Positions 24,546 to 37,571 of a DNA stretch of 64,000 bases are shown here, in pieces. This stretch comes from Solen grandis. Its lineage: Eukaryota > Mollusca > Bivalvia > Adapedonta > Solenidae. Below the pieces are notes generated by a model, which was not told the DNA's origin, did not search any database, and worked only from the letters and a program-made list of their open reading frames with translations. Made by a program: the position numbers and the translations under genes. Numbering within the stretch: the stretch's first letter is position 1; the number at the start of each line of letters is the position of its first letter. The DNA is taken from the NCBI GenBank assembly GCA_021229015.1, contig CM037781.1:68096345-68160344 (forward strand). Reading direction: 5' to 3'.

Positions 24546-27500
24546 ACAAACGGACTATTTTTTTCTTGTCATCAAAACCTATATATGAAGCATGGAAGCT
24601 TGATTTATCATAACTTGCAGTATTTTGTACAGAATTATATTTACAAGCGATAACGAATAGCAGATAAGGAATATATCTGCCTCCAAATATCAGACAACTA
24701 TCTCTTATAAAAAGAAAATCATCCATTAAAACCTATTGTTCCGTCCCGGATTCGGAAGGTCGTTTGTTCGATACCCGATTGTGAAATACCAAAGGCGTAA
24801 ACCATGATATTGATATAGCCTGGGCTTGGCGTTCAGAATTTTAAGAGTAGTTCCAGGATTTTCGGGATCTTATTAATTATTTAGTTCAAATCCGTTTTTA
24901 ATCAGTGTTAAGTGAGAAAATAAACGGTCAAAATATGACATTCCACTTTTCAAAGACTTTTATAGTTTTAATGTTTATACTCATGCTCCTCAGTATCTTA
25001 AAGATAAAGCACACATATCAATATACCATATAAATATATATAAAGTGAACACTCGATTTGTGTCCCCTTTGAATGCAGTGCTTTAAGTAATAAATTTACA
25101 TTGGTGAATAACTTTTGACGCTTTTATTTCATCTATGATTATAAATCCCGATGAAACTATTCTTTTTGTACATCATGTTTCCTCGAAACGAAACCACTAG
25201 TATATGTACTTACATTATTGCTTACGGATCTCGGCATTTAGTGTCAATGTAAATAACTTATTGTTCAGTATGATTGTGTTGTTTCTGTGACATACAAGAG
25301 TAAATTATGAAAAAATATGTATGTATTACATTATTTCAATCGTATCACTGGCAGTAACATTCATGTTCAAAAAAAAATTAAATTTTTTCACATACGTCTT
25401 CCTTGCAATTACTTGTCAGTTCCATTCACAGATAACAAATCGTCTCTATTCACAAGATCAACTTAAGACATATTGTCTGGAACTCATGCACTATGCAATG
25501 TCAAAAAACTAGACACAACCCTTTTTGGTTGTTAATAAAGAATAGCAGTCTGCACGTGTGTTCATTATTCCTTATAAATTTACAAATGTCATTTATGTTT
25601 ATGTCGGGCAAACTAATGGCATGAAGCATATTTTTTGAGAATTATCTATCTTGTACCGTAAAACCGTTAGAACTTTTATTATTTTATATACATGTATTTC
25701 CGATTCCTGTTGTTTTATTTGATCCACTAAATGACGAACTTGTCATTCTTGGGGAGTAATTTTGCAGGAAGGCAACATGTTATATGTCTCATAAAGACAA
25801 AATGTCGCTAATCGCCTAAAATGACATTGGCTATCTGACTACAGTACATCTCCACGCCACACGAGAATCCGAAGATGACGTATATACCTTAGTATTTTTG
25901 ATACTTTATGTCAGCCAATAAGATCATAGCTTTCAAGATTTTGAAAGTGTTCAATTTCTATTGTTTGCGTAGTCATATCACGAACTATCTGAGAATGTAA
26001 ATATGGAAAAACATACGCATGTTTATACACCTGGTGTGGCCAAGACTTTAGGTAACCATTTGGAAGAATCGCAAAAAAGTATTTTTTATTGATCAGTTTG
26101 ATATTTCAAGTTGCTTAAGTTTCAGCTTATTTATTCCTGGCTTCTCTATATCAGATCCGAACGCTCTGTGGATTTCTGTTTCTTGACATCTTGAAAGAGT
26201 AGCCGAATATTCTTTAAAAGGCGTTCTCTGATTGACTGAGATATTAATAGCTTATATTGGAATACCAGTCTCATAAGAGATCAGTTCAAATTGGTCATTC
26301 TCAAATCTTACCGTTGGAAGTTCGAGTACTTTCGTCAGATTGGTGACATTATAACATGATTCGAAGCAACGAAAGAAATTGTTATCATTTCTCCATTTAT
26401 CAGTAGTGAAACTTGATACAGGAGTCTTAAAAATTAAGAAGCCCAAATTAATATAGATGTTAGCGAAATTTACTACACAAATCCATTTTAATGTCTAAAT
26501 ATGCTTCGAACTGATATATAAGACCTCAGTAATAATTTAGGTTAAAATATGTATCTGTGCTGTAGTTCTCGAATTGCAGGCATTCAAAACACCACCACCA
26601 CCACCAACAACAAAACAATATTAGCATTTTGTTTATACTATAACGGTAAATTCCTTGAGATATGAACTATACCTGACAGGTTCTTCGCAGTTTTGTTTGT
26701 CTGATATGAGCAATTGTAGAATGTTTCTCCTTAATAAAAATAAAACAAAACACAGCAAAAATAAATAAATAAATAAATAAAACACACAACAGTACTTTCA
26801 CTCAAGTGATAGTTGAATGTCAGGAATATTGATGGTCTACTGCTGCAAATATTGCTAATGAGGTAATTTTATTTTTGAGAATAAGACGCCGTCTTGACTT
26901 TGTTATATTTAAAGTGCTAATTGTCATAATAGCAAAATAATCCAAAATGGATTTATCAAAATAAAGTGGATTATATAGCTAATGCGGTTTGCAAATTAAA
27001 TCTAATATTTTGTACTTAACACTGCAAGTCCCTTCAAAGGTTAGCAATATTAAAATGAATAGTAAAATAACGGGAGAGAGAGAGAGAGATTAGCAAACTT
27101 GAAAGCGCACCTGGGCTTTCGTTAACTTAAAATATGTTATCATTTCTTTTCTAAATAGAGCATGTTTTGTATATAAAATTGAATACTAAATAACCAATAT
27201 GCTATGAAAACTTAGAGGTCATTTTTCAACCTAGAATGCGCTACATAATACAACCATTATTCAAGTCCATTCCCCACAACTGTAACACGGTTAGGCTAAG
27301 TTTATGTATGACAGTTCTAAAAAAATATGGGATAAGAGATACAACTGTTCAATACTCTCAGCATGTCCCCTTACTTTTAATCTATTAAGAGTGAAGTAGT
27401 TTTTCCTTTTATTTCTTGTCGAGCTCTTTGATTGGCAATGGGTTTGTATTCACTGCTTACTTATCAGAAACCTTTTTAGGAATAGATTGTTTATTGTCAT

Positions 27501-28650
27501 GATAAAAAACTACTAATGGTTTAAAATGCACATAAATGCACATTACGTCTTATTCTGTTATACGAGAATAACAGTTAAAGTGAATTGGAATCCTCTAATA
27601 CATTCTCCCTCTTCATAAGCCCATATTATATATCAACTCATTATAGCCCTTTTTAAAAGTGTACATGTATTTGCACTGTCTTTCATGTTGCATTGTTTGT
27701 AACAAGAGTCAAAGCATTTCGGTATGACAGGAATAAAACACAAATTAGGCGGTTCCAACGTTGTATTTTGCAGCTTGTAAGATACATGGAATTTTAATTC
27801 GTATCATCATTGACTCTTTCTATTATATATATATGTGTTTGACACATTGGCAAATAAAGCATACCCAAAATCAGACGGTTCTTGTATGAAACTGTTTGTT
27901 CAGGGTCTACTCTGTAAGCTCAGACATTGTTGTAGCTCAAATTCTGTGGTTGGCAAAGACGTTCCTTTTGTTTCATAAAACATTCAAAATTCCGTTAATT
28001 TAATCTCAAGATCAAATGTAAATGCATAAGGCACAGGGTTGATTTAATATCGAATAAAGGTTTTACTTACTGTCGATGATTTAAGACGCATATGGAAATA
28101 AAGTATGTTAGGATACGACAAACCTAATCTGAATAAAACGGAAAAAAACTTGAATAGAAGGTAAGTAGCAAGCTATGTTAAGTCTTATCATGATTCAAAT
28201 ACGGATGTAAAGATGATAAGATTTTTTTTCATGAAGGGATAAGCTCTTTAAACAAGATCAGGAATAGGATCGAATACGTCTATTCAGGAATTATTCAATA
28301 AACAATCGCGAAAGCTTCTCATGTGAAACGCATGTTATTAGGTTTGTTATTAAGATGTTTATACTTTTTTTTTTAGTCTGCATTACTTTTAACATCTGAA
28401 TATTTCCATTGTATGGCTGGTGCTCCGAAATTACATTTACTTGGCGATGGGCTCATATGTGTACGCGTAAAATTTAAACTAGAGGCGCTTTTGGCACAAC
28501 CGTCTTTTATTTAGATTCAGTCTTGCTAGACTATTGGTGATTTGAATCAATTATGTTTATTACATATATACAATTATTTGGAAATAGTGATGTACTTTGT
28601 ACAAGTCTAAAAGAAAATATTCTGTTTGTCTTTTTACATCTTATAGAGTT

Positions 28651-29140
28651 TACTCAACTCAACTCAACTCAACTCAACATATTTTATTCATAGATATCGG
28701 CCTCCGGCTCATTATCCAGAATACAATATACATAATATACATTTGTTGTGTCCATTATGTTATCATCTTACAAATACCAAATGACGTAAGTTTAACTAAT
28801 TACCATAAGTTAAACCATTAGTTTGTATTCTTAATTAAAAAATTAAGAATTGTCAACAATTTCAAAAATATTAAAAACGTAGATAGCTAATTTTCTTATT
28901 ATATGAGCATTTTCTGACTTCAACAAGTCATAAAAGTTATGTATGTCTGACCCTCCTTTATACCAGGAATATAAATACTTTTGACGTATTTCTGCAAAGC
29001 GGGGGCATGAGAAAAAAACATGGTATTCATAATCAAGAATTAGTATGTCGTTATGCAGAAAACAATATAAACAAATTCTGTCCAGTCTATCTATATCAAA
29101 GTATCTCCCTAACTCTATGTTGAGTTTGTGACTCGAACCC
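28651..29140 (-). mobile_element. 5'-truncated LINE, ORF2 C-terminus and 3' tail
   Basis: On the minus strand an open frame of about 98 codons ends at a stop at 28843-28845. It contains LNIELGRYFDIDRLDRICLYC, then HVFFSCPRFAEIRQKYL and FYDLLKSEN. The spacing of C, C, H and C residues is the usual C-terminal tail of the reverse-transcriptase ORF in CR1/L2-like non-LTR retrotransposons. A non-coding 3' region follows and ends in about five TTGAG units (28654-28678 on the plus strand as CTCAA). Such simple-repeat tails are typical of this group. The frame is lost upstream of about 29140. Assignment to a clade is inference. Confidence 0.75.
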
Positions 29141-31639
29141 TGTTTAGCTTTATTTCATGTCTATGGTAAATTTCACAAATGACTGTAAAGACATGGAAAT
29201 ACAATATATCTTATAGCGAAAACGTTTTTAAGCAAATGTGTAGGAGACGTGATATTTAAGGAAAAATATATCTACTGAACTTCTGACAAAACAATCCCCA
29301 ATGGCCTTATAATGCATCAATTTATCTATTTAAAATAAATATGGGGCAACGGCATGTCGTCCTTTATTATTGTGGTTGCTAAATTCAAACCAAAGATATA
29401 CCCGTCAGTGATGTTTTGGCATCGTAAATTTTTTGGTTGTGTCGCTGAAATGGTGTTATATAAAAATGTTCATAATGCAAGTGTGAAAATAGAATAAATA
29501 GCAAATTATGTTCATTTGCTAACCGAATTAATTGAAAATATTTCAAAATTAGAGCAACAAAGAAAATCATGACGTAATAGGATACCAGCATCAAATAATT
29601 ATCTCAACTCAAAATTTAAAAAGAAATAATAATAAAATAATGATTTCAGTTGTTAATTAATAAGAATTTAAAGAATTTAATTTATTAATCTTTCTTTAAA
29701 TCATATCATTTTGGAAAATTCACGTCTTTTTTTCACAAGATGAAACTTTCTTGAAACTTTTTTTACTTAAGTGATGGAATTTAAGGATATAAAACACTCT
29801 CTAATCTATTGCTGAAATATTTCTCATTACATTTCTAAATAATTGATATTTTTCATATATTAGACCTTATAAATGTTCTTGAGTATAAATCTGTAATACT
29901 TATATAAATTAAAAACCGCCCTACCTTCATCTAATTTATTGGTTTTGGCTACGTTCACACATGTTTATTTTTATCAAGTATTGCATCGCTTTCGTTTTGC
30001 TGATTCGGTGAAGTTTATTTTGTATTTCATTTGACAGTTCATTATAGCTACCATAGTGATACCAGAGAGATAGTGACGTTGTCTTTCAGAACAGCAATTT
30101 AAATTCAACTTTATATTTTCGACATTTGTTTTATGCCACTTATCTTCATGTTTTATGCACAAGAAAACCGTTTTCATGAAGACTTTCAGTCAAATTTCCA
30201 TAACTGAAAGTCTGCAGTCACAGTTTAATATTTTCTATCTAAAATATATTTAATATATTTAATATTTCAGACGAAATAATGGTGTTTATTACAATAACAT
30301 GATGTCTTTTGGGAAGAAAACAACACAAAACAATTAACTGAAAATAATGGATTTTTGGACGATTTGAGGGAGTGTACAAAAATTCATAGAAGAACTTAAG
30401 TTAGCGTCAGATTTCCCCCAAAAAATCTACTTCATATTTAGTTATATAGGACCATTCAGCTGGTTCAAAAGCCATGGGCGAGATAAATGCTCCAACAGCA
30501 TTGGTTCTAGTCGTGAATATGTATTTCCGGCAAAAGAAAAAAAAGAAGATAAAACATATGCTTACGAGATTAATTATTTAATATACCTTTGCTTTAAGTA
30601 TGAATGGTAGCATACTTGTAATGTATTTTTCTTGCATATTGATATTGCAATTTTCAGGTATGTTAAAGGCCCATTATATTTCATAATGATACAATTGTCA
30701 TGAAAAAGAAAAGATAAAATAACATTGATATAATATAGACGAACCCAAATGTTACATAATGTGCAAATATCACGTACAATTAAAGACGTTGAAAATGTTG
30801 TCAAATACGCTATTTAGTATTTTGTATGGATGTCAAGATACTCTCATTATTAACATTTTGCATTGGCGAGTATTCCCGAAGACGTTTCAAAATCAGGAAT
30901 AATCTAAATTTGAAAAATTGTCGCCGAATCACAATTTCTTTATCTGCTACGTCAGATAGTCGCAGTAATGAAAGTAACATTCCTAGCAAGTAAAAGACAA
31001 ATAGAAGTTATCATTGTTAATAATGCGTGTGTACGTTTCATTAACTGGATTGTATTTCTTCTTCATCGCATTCGAACGTAGCAATCACTTATCATTTCCA
31101 TTTACAGACGACATATCGTCTCTTATCGTAACATTAACTTGGATGTATTGTCTGGAACTCATTCACTGCGTAATGTCGACACGACCCTTTCGGGTGTTTG
31201 GTGAAGAAAAACAGACTGCGTTTGTGTTCATTATTCTTTGGAAATATTACGAATGTGATTTGTGAATAACGTATGCTTAACACTTAACAATTATCCATTT
31301 TGTTCTGTAAAATCTCTTAAACGTTCAATATGTTTTTTATAATACTTTTTGTTTGTTTGTATTTATTGTTGTCATAAAGTTGAGGAGTGGTTTCGCAGTG
31401 AGGCAGCACTGAATATGACTAATGAGGACAAAACCTCACCGAATGACTGAAATGACATGCAGATATTGAACCTAAACAACCAAAGAAATGAATAACATTA
31501 CTCGATATATTGAAGGTTAGATACGATACCGGTAAGGATGCTTATGGTGTAGTAGCCGAAACTAAATACTGTAGATGCATGCAAATGCACCATAAAATAT
31601 ATTTTGATATCTTAATATATCTCGTATTGATATATAAAA

Positions 31640-32110
31640 CTAAATTAAAAGTAATTTTATGCAAGGCCAGCTCCAACTCATAAACGTTGTTGAAGTCATT
31701 CCTTTCACGAACATTACATCAAAGATAGTCATACATGTGCTCAATCGGGGAAGAGATATGGGAATAATGCCGCCCATTCGAGTTTTGATGCTATTTGCGC
31801 AAGGACCCTGATCCATTGCTACGTTATCCAGCAACTTCGCTGACGTTCCTAATTCAGACGTGCGGCGCCGTGGCGTGCTATTGATGGAAATCATTTGAAA
31901 GGACGTTGAGCACGCAGCCGATCGGTGATATAAACGAATATGCTTGTCCTCGTGGCATGACGGAGACATGCATCAAGCTTAGAAGCGGTCATGAAGCCAT
32001 GACGTCGTGATACCGTTACTATGTAGCGATATTCGCGCGGCGTTTTTTCCCTTGGTCTCCTTGAAATGGACCTGTCTTTGACGGGACAAGGCTGTCGAAA
32101 ACGCGCTTGC
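31640..32110 (-). pseudogene. Tc1-like transposase relic with internal deletion
   Basis: Relatively GC-rich. On the minus strand, from about 32060 downward, one frame reads REYRYIVTVSRRHGFMTASKLDACLRHATRT, the helix-turn-helix N-terminal region of Tc1-like transposases. Further on, in other frames, SSPIEHMYDYL and RERNDFNNVYELELAL match the C-terminal catalytic region around the last acidic residue. The central part with the first catalytic aspartate is missing, and the frames are broken by stops. No terminal inverted repeats were found. Confidence 0.7.
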
Positions 32111-33097
32111 CGACGATATATTGTTAGCTCATGGTAGAAAAGAATAGAAAAATAGAATATTGAATTAGAGAACCCAACAGTCGAAAGACGTCATACGATG
32201 TCTAAAAAAGTTAAGATTATGATAATTCACAAAATTATACACAAGTGATTCCCGCACAGCAGGGGAGTAAACACGTTTAATCTGTCCCGTTCAGCCCGTG
32301 GTAGACAAAACGATTTGTGACGTCAGTAACATGTGTACCTGCTTAAGGCAGTCCAAAGCGAAATATCTGTGATATTTATGGATAGTTCAGGACGGCGGCC
32401 CATACTAGGGACGACCTAGCGTGAATTCAGTGTGACAAATTGTATGCAACCGGTCGCTTACAATCAGCTATGGAGTTTTCTTTGGTCCAATTCGCATGCT
32501 GTACATTGGTACATGTATACGTCAACATCGTGATTTATGACACTGAGATAGTTGCATAGCTAACCTTAAACGTACGGTTGCATACGGTCATACTGAACGC
32601 ACTCCAGCTTTATTCCAGATCATTTCAATGTGGACAATACATTTTCAATATCAAACAACAATATGCAAAAATAACCATATAGGCTTACATTCGCACGTGC
32701 ATCTCATGCTTTTGAATCGACATGAATCGATATGGTCTGACGCGTGAGGTATAATATGAAAATGCACCAATCAAGAAAATTACAAATTATTAGAAATGAG
32801 ACATTTATTGAGAAAAAAAGTTTGAATTACTAGTCTTCGTGAAGAACAATGCAATTAACATTTTTGTTTGAAATGCATGGAATATCTATGCATTGTCTTT
32901 CTTTTTTCTCTTCGGTTTATAAAGATAAACATTTTTACAATGAAAAAGTTAGATGACAAATAAAGCGATAATATTTCAGGATCTGAATTAATAAACAAAG
33001 TGTTCACATATGCAGCATATGTAAAACTTATTTATTCTGTCTCAACGGAATAGGGGCATTGGAAGAAACGATGGGAAGCTGTATAAAAGAGCGGAGC

Positions 33098-33100
<3 letters not shown>

Positions 33101-33128
<28 letters not shown>

Positions 33129-33138
33129 GTGTGTGTGT
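33101..33138. repeat. (GA)n(GT)n compound microsatellite
   Basis: A GA run passes directly into a GT run. Shorter GA tracts sit at the matching places in units B (about 14750-14770) and C (about 27074-27090). Confidence 0.9.
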
Positions 33139-33645
33139 TTTTCTGTGTTTCATACATAAGTCAGTTAAGTATGAGGTTTAATTCGCTTGTGTATTGAACA
33201 TTATACAGTCCTTCCAAATGTAAGATGATTTATTTAAACGTTAATTATTTTTGTAAAGTAAATAAGGCGTATATAACTGATTAGATTGAAATCAATATGC
33301 TATGAACCTTAGATAAATATCTTCATACTAAAAAGAGAGTGTCATAATACACATTATCATCAAACCATTATATCAGTTCCGCTTCTCCATAGTCTGTGTC
33401 ACAATTGCCATACAAATGTGCTGTAAGCTTGTATTTGACAGTCCTAAAAAGATAAGGGAACAAAGGTACAACTTGTTCAAATCAATATCCCTGGCTTCAT
33501 CTAGACCCACTTACATTCAATCAATTGGAACTGCTGTTTTTTTTTAATTCGAGTCCTTTGCTTGCAATGGTTTTGTATGCCTTGCCCACTTATCAGAAAC
33601 ATTCTAGAAAACGTTTCTGATTATAATAAAATAATGTACAGTATA

Positions 33646-33955
33646 CATTTATTTATTGGGTTTAATGTCCCACTGACAGTATTTCAGTCATAAGGAGACT
33701 ATGTCTACTTGAAACAGATATAATGCTGCCACACTACAGTATCACGCCGTAGACATGTGGCATGATACCACACCCAGTCACATTATCCTGACATCGGGCC
33801 AACCAGTCCTGGAACTACCATTATGTGCTGAGCACCAAGCAAAGGAGCTATACCAGTACCATTTTTTGCGGCTTTGGAATGTCGGGGCAGGGATCGAACC
33901 CACGCTCTCAATCTCCCGATGCGGACACTCTAACCACTCGGCCACCGGGGTCAGT
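33646..33955 (-). mobile_element. Full-length young tRNA-derived SINE, minus strand
   Basis: An 11-bp target duplication TGTACAGTATA lies at 33635-33645 and 33956-33966. The plus strand shows the reverse complement of the family at 17743: GGATCGAACCC (B box) and TCTAACCACTCGGCCACC (A box) at the right, and the tail at the left. It inserted into unit E. Confidence 0.93.
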
Positions 33956-34232
33956 TGTACAGTATAACATGAACTTAAACTATTCCGTTATACTGGGTAC
34001 AAGTTAATAAACTTTAAGATGTCACCACATAATTGCATATCAGAGATTTATATTACAGTCGCATAAATTCGAATAAATTGCATGTTAATGGCGATGCACT
34101 CACGTATATGTACGCGTATTATTTGCAGCCGAGGCAGTTTTGGCACTACCGTTCGAACTAAAATTCAGCCTTGCTAGACTAGTGTGTTATGATATAGTTT
34201 CTTCTTATAAATGAATTCAAATCATATTCATT

Positions 34233-35740
34233 AGGGCTTTCTGCCTAAAGCAGAAAGTCCTATTGGGTTTGTTATGTTTTTTCTTCTTATTATTATTTTT
34301 TCACCTTTTGAGGTTCAAATTAAAACAGGTTGCCAATAAGCCAGCAGCATGAAATTTTAACAGTGATCAGAGTGACTTTGGCCCTTTTGAATGAACTAAT
34401 TTTCATCTTCATATGACGTCATGTGACGTCACAGCTAAAAATAGTGAAAAATGGTGTTCGCGCTCTACAGCCGTCATTTATGGTCGGATTTTCTTCAAAT
34501 TTTCACAGATGGTACATCATGAAAATAAGGTGTGCATATCCTGTCAACTAACCGAAATTCCGAAAGATCGAAGTTCTGTGGCTGAAATAAGATTCGAACA
34601 TAGGACCGAAAATTTCATTTTAGGATTAAAGAGCATCAGGATGAGAAAGAAAGTTGAAACTTAAACAGTTGGCAGTTCTGCAGATTTCTAAACAAATTTT
34701 GAGTCGTGACGTCATATGATGTCATGTGACGTCATAATCATACTTATTAATTTTCATTTTAGGGCAATGATTTCGACATGATGCCAGTTGTTAAGAATAA
34801 TGAAAATTTCAGAGTTATGACAGTAAACTATGCACTTTTGAAAAAAATCATCTTCAGCACCCTATGACGTCATGTGAGGTCAGAGCTAAAAATAGTGAAA
34901 AATGGTGTTCACGCTCTAAAACGGCCATTTATGGTCGGATTTTCTTCAAATTTTAACAGATGGTACATCATGAAACTAAGGTGTGCATATCCTGTCAACT
35001 AACCGAAATTCCGAAAGACCGAAGTTCTGTGGCTTAAATAAGATTCGAACATAGGACCGAAAATTTCATTTTACGATTAAAGAGCTTCAGGATGAGATAG
35101 AAAGTTGAAACTTACACAGTTTGCAGTACTTCAGAATTTCTAAATAAATTTTGAGTCGTGACGTCATATGACGTCATGTGACGTCATAAGAATACTTCTT
35201 AATTATCATTTTAGGGCAATGATTTCTACATGATGCCAGTTGTTCAGAATAATGAAAATTTCAGAGTAATGACAGTAAAGTATGCGCTTTTGAACAAAAG
35301 CATCTTCAGCACCCTATGACGTCAGGTGACGTCAGAGCTAAAAATATTGAAAAATTGTGTTCACGCTCTAAAACGGCCATTTATGGTCGGATTTTCTTAA
35401 AATTTTCACAGATGGTACATCTTGAAACTAAGGTGAACCTATCCTGTCAGCTAACCGAAATTCTGAAAGACCGAAGTTCTGTGGCTTAAATAAGATTCGA
35501 ACATAGGACCGAAAATTTCATTTTAGGAATAAAGAGCTTCAGGATGAGATAGAAAGTTGAAACTTACACAGTTTGCAGTTCTGCAGAATTTCTTAAAATA
35601 TTTTGAGTCGTGACGTCATTTGACGTCATGTGACGTCATAAGCATACTTATAATAAGGATTTTCTTCAATATTTGAAGATGGTGTATGTCAGAAAAGTAA
35701 ATAAGTATGATCAGGTTTGACATAGTTAGCAGAAAGCCCT
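34233..35740. mobile_element. Element with three 451-452 bp repeats and phased TGACGTCA sites
   Basis: AGGGCTTTCTGC (34233-34244) and its exact reverse complement GCAGAAAGCCCT (35729-35740) bound the block. Inside, AGCTAAAAATA recurs at 34433, 34884 and 35336, a 451-452 bp tandem repeat, the third copy incomplete. Thirteen perfect TGACGTCA palindromes and two one-base variants occur in six clusters, each spaced exactly 10 bp within a cluster. The first 12 bases are also followed by a near-palindromic copy (GCAGAAAGTCCT). No transposase is present, so it would be non-autonomous. The superfamily is unknown and no target duplication is clear. Confidence 0.75.
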
Positions 35741-37417
35741 TTCTTTTTTTCAGAACAAAAGGAGTCTAGTTATAATTATGTCGATATAAATATTCGGAAT
35801 TTGATGACATACTTTGAATAGGTAAAAAAAAGATATATTCTGTCTTTCTGCATGCTTATAAACCTGACGGACCTATAATCCTAGTGCCCTATTATTTGAG
35901 GATATGCAAAAAATGGGCACATAATTAGTTTCGTTTAATTACAAAAGAAAACCTATTATTCCATATTTGTTCATTCACTGTAATACATATGTATATACAT
36001 TAATTCCTAAAGGTATAATATAGAGCAAAGTTTATCACCACGAGCATTGATTCGTCAAACAACAACAATAACAAAAAAAAAATTCTGATTGCAATAGGTT
36101 CAAATACGCCACACGTCACGGGTATTAGTTCAGTTTCCACTACCCTCATGCATTATGAAAGATGGTTAAACATATCATGTAGTGAAAAAAAATGGAAGTA
36201 TGGTACATCAACCCTGTATGTATTTTTCCTTTTACTATTTATCCCTTAGGTCATACTGCCTTTAAACGTTGTTGATTTAGAGAAGTTTATAGAATTGAAA
36301 AGTACCTACCTATAGCAAACTGATAAAAATATATATACACATGGTACTTACATTATGACGGTGAACACTAGGAAAATATATATATATAAACTAGATACAT
36401 ATTATCTTTCTTGAAATTGCAATTGCCTTATAAAATCTTTCTGGACATATTTCTGAATTGATATTTAATGTAGGTCACTAGTATTTCTTTTTGCCCAGGA
36501 AATAAGCCAAGATACGTTCTTTGTATAAGCATTCAAGTTACACATCAGAATTGTTTTCTTGAAGAAAGAGAATTGTTGCTAATTCTTTTACTCAGTACAC
36601 TTTTGGCAAACGAAATATGACAACGATAGTAGTGTTTTATAACTTTTAGACAATGGTTAAAGACGCAAAGCATCCTATCGCTTTTCTGACAATCTAGCAG
36701 GTCGTGCATGTATGAATAACCTAATTTCGATTTATGAAATTATTCTCCCGAATGATGGCTGTCCTGATATTGCGAAGATAGTTAACGTGTCTGGGACATT
36801 AACAGTTTATCTGCCTATAAGCATGTTTATCTGCCTATAAGCATGTTCCAGATCTATACGTTATGTCATTTGATACAGATATCGTTGTATATGAAATGCT
36901 AGAACGTTGTTTTGAATCAGATTTCGAAATACTTTTTTTCTGAATCTGCATCTCTTATCAAGTTAATCTCTATCCGCCTAAACGTTTTGGCAACTTCTTT
37001 GATGTCTGTCTTTAGAAATCACCCTTATGATGTAAACTATCATGTCTGAATGGGATGCAATACATGCATAAAGATACATGTGATAAAGACATTAAAAACT
37101 TATAAATACAGAAATGTGGACAGTAGTGATAAATAATTGTACAGCAATTAAACGAAAATAAAGATAATAAATGATTATCCTGTCAAACAATATGGATAAA
37201 CAATAGAATGTTAACACTCGTAATTTCACATCTATAAAATTTAAAATGTAAAGGGTACAGTAAACTATCATCATAGACTTTATACCAAAAGGAAAATGCA
37301 TCCACAAGATTGCAGCTGATATGTGTTGTTATGTTGTTAAGATTAAATGTGATCTACATTTGTTCTTGCATATTATGCGTTATTAATTATAATTAGACCC
37401 AGGTCAGTTTTTTGTAG
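35741..37417. other. AT-rich stretch without recognisable features
   Basis: Only short simple repeats are seen, such as a 20-bp direct doublet near 36805-36844 (GTTTATCTGCCTATAAGCAT). No coding or RNA gene is supported. Confidence 0.6.
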
Positions 37418-37506
37418 CTCTCTCTTTCTCTCTCCTGTTTCTCTATCATGCACTCAATATCAGAGAATGAGAGAGAGAGAAAGAGAGAAAGAGAGAGAGA
37501 GAGAGA
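37418..37506. repeat. Inverted (CT)n / (GA)n tract
   Basis: CTCTCTCTTTCTCTCTCC at 37418-37435 faces a GA-rich tract at about 37469-37506 containing GAGAGAGAAAGAGAGAAAG. The two could pair as a hairpin with a loop of about 33 bases. It lies 65 bp before the minisatellite. Confidence 0.85.
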
Positions 37507-37571
37507 CTTTTCTAATTCACGCCCGATACCTACCACATAAAGAAGTGATGAACCAATATGTTTTGCAAATA

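Larger units (their letters stand above)
23125..30700 (+). repeat. Unit C of the ancient array
   Basis: Leader at 23125, TTGTCTCAATAAAATCAAATG at 23545, CTTAGCCCTTAAAATTACTAAC at 23991, SINE relics, GTCTGGAACTCATGCAC at 25470, GCGCACCTGGGCTTTCGTTAAC at about 27102, TTATGTATGACAGTTCT at 27302, and ATGATGTCTTTTGGGAAG at about 30300. All lie in the same order as in units A and B. It carries a private (AT)n tract and a truncated LINE at 28651-29140. No conserved reading frame. Confidence 0.68.
30960..34210 (+). repeat. Unit E of the ancient array (partial, last copy)
   Basis: Begins within the unit near the GTCTGGAACTCATTCAC landmark (31150), then a SINE tail (31385-31490), the TAGATACGATACCGG block (31515), TTGACAGTCCTAAAAAG (33437), the TTATCAGAAAC block (33590) and the segment 34060-34170 (GCAGTTTTGGCAC..., TCAGCCTTGCTAGACTA), which matches 28425-28530 in unit C. 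A Tc1-like relic and a young SINE are inserted. The leader part is missing. Confidence 0.6.

Noticed and set aside
34413..34664. 83-codon ORF in the TGACGTCA element
   Set aside because: Not preserved in the second and third 451-bp copies.
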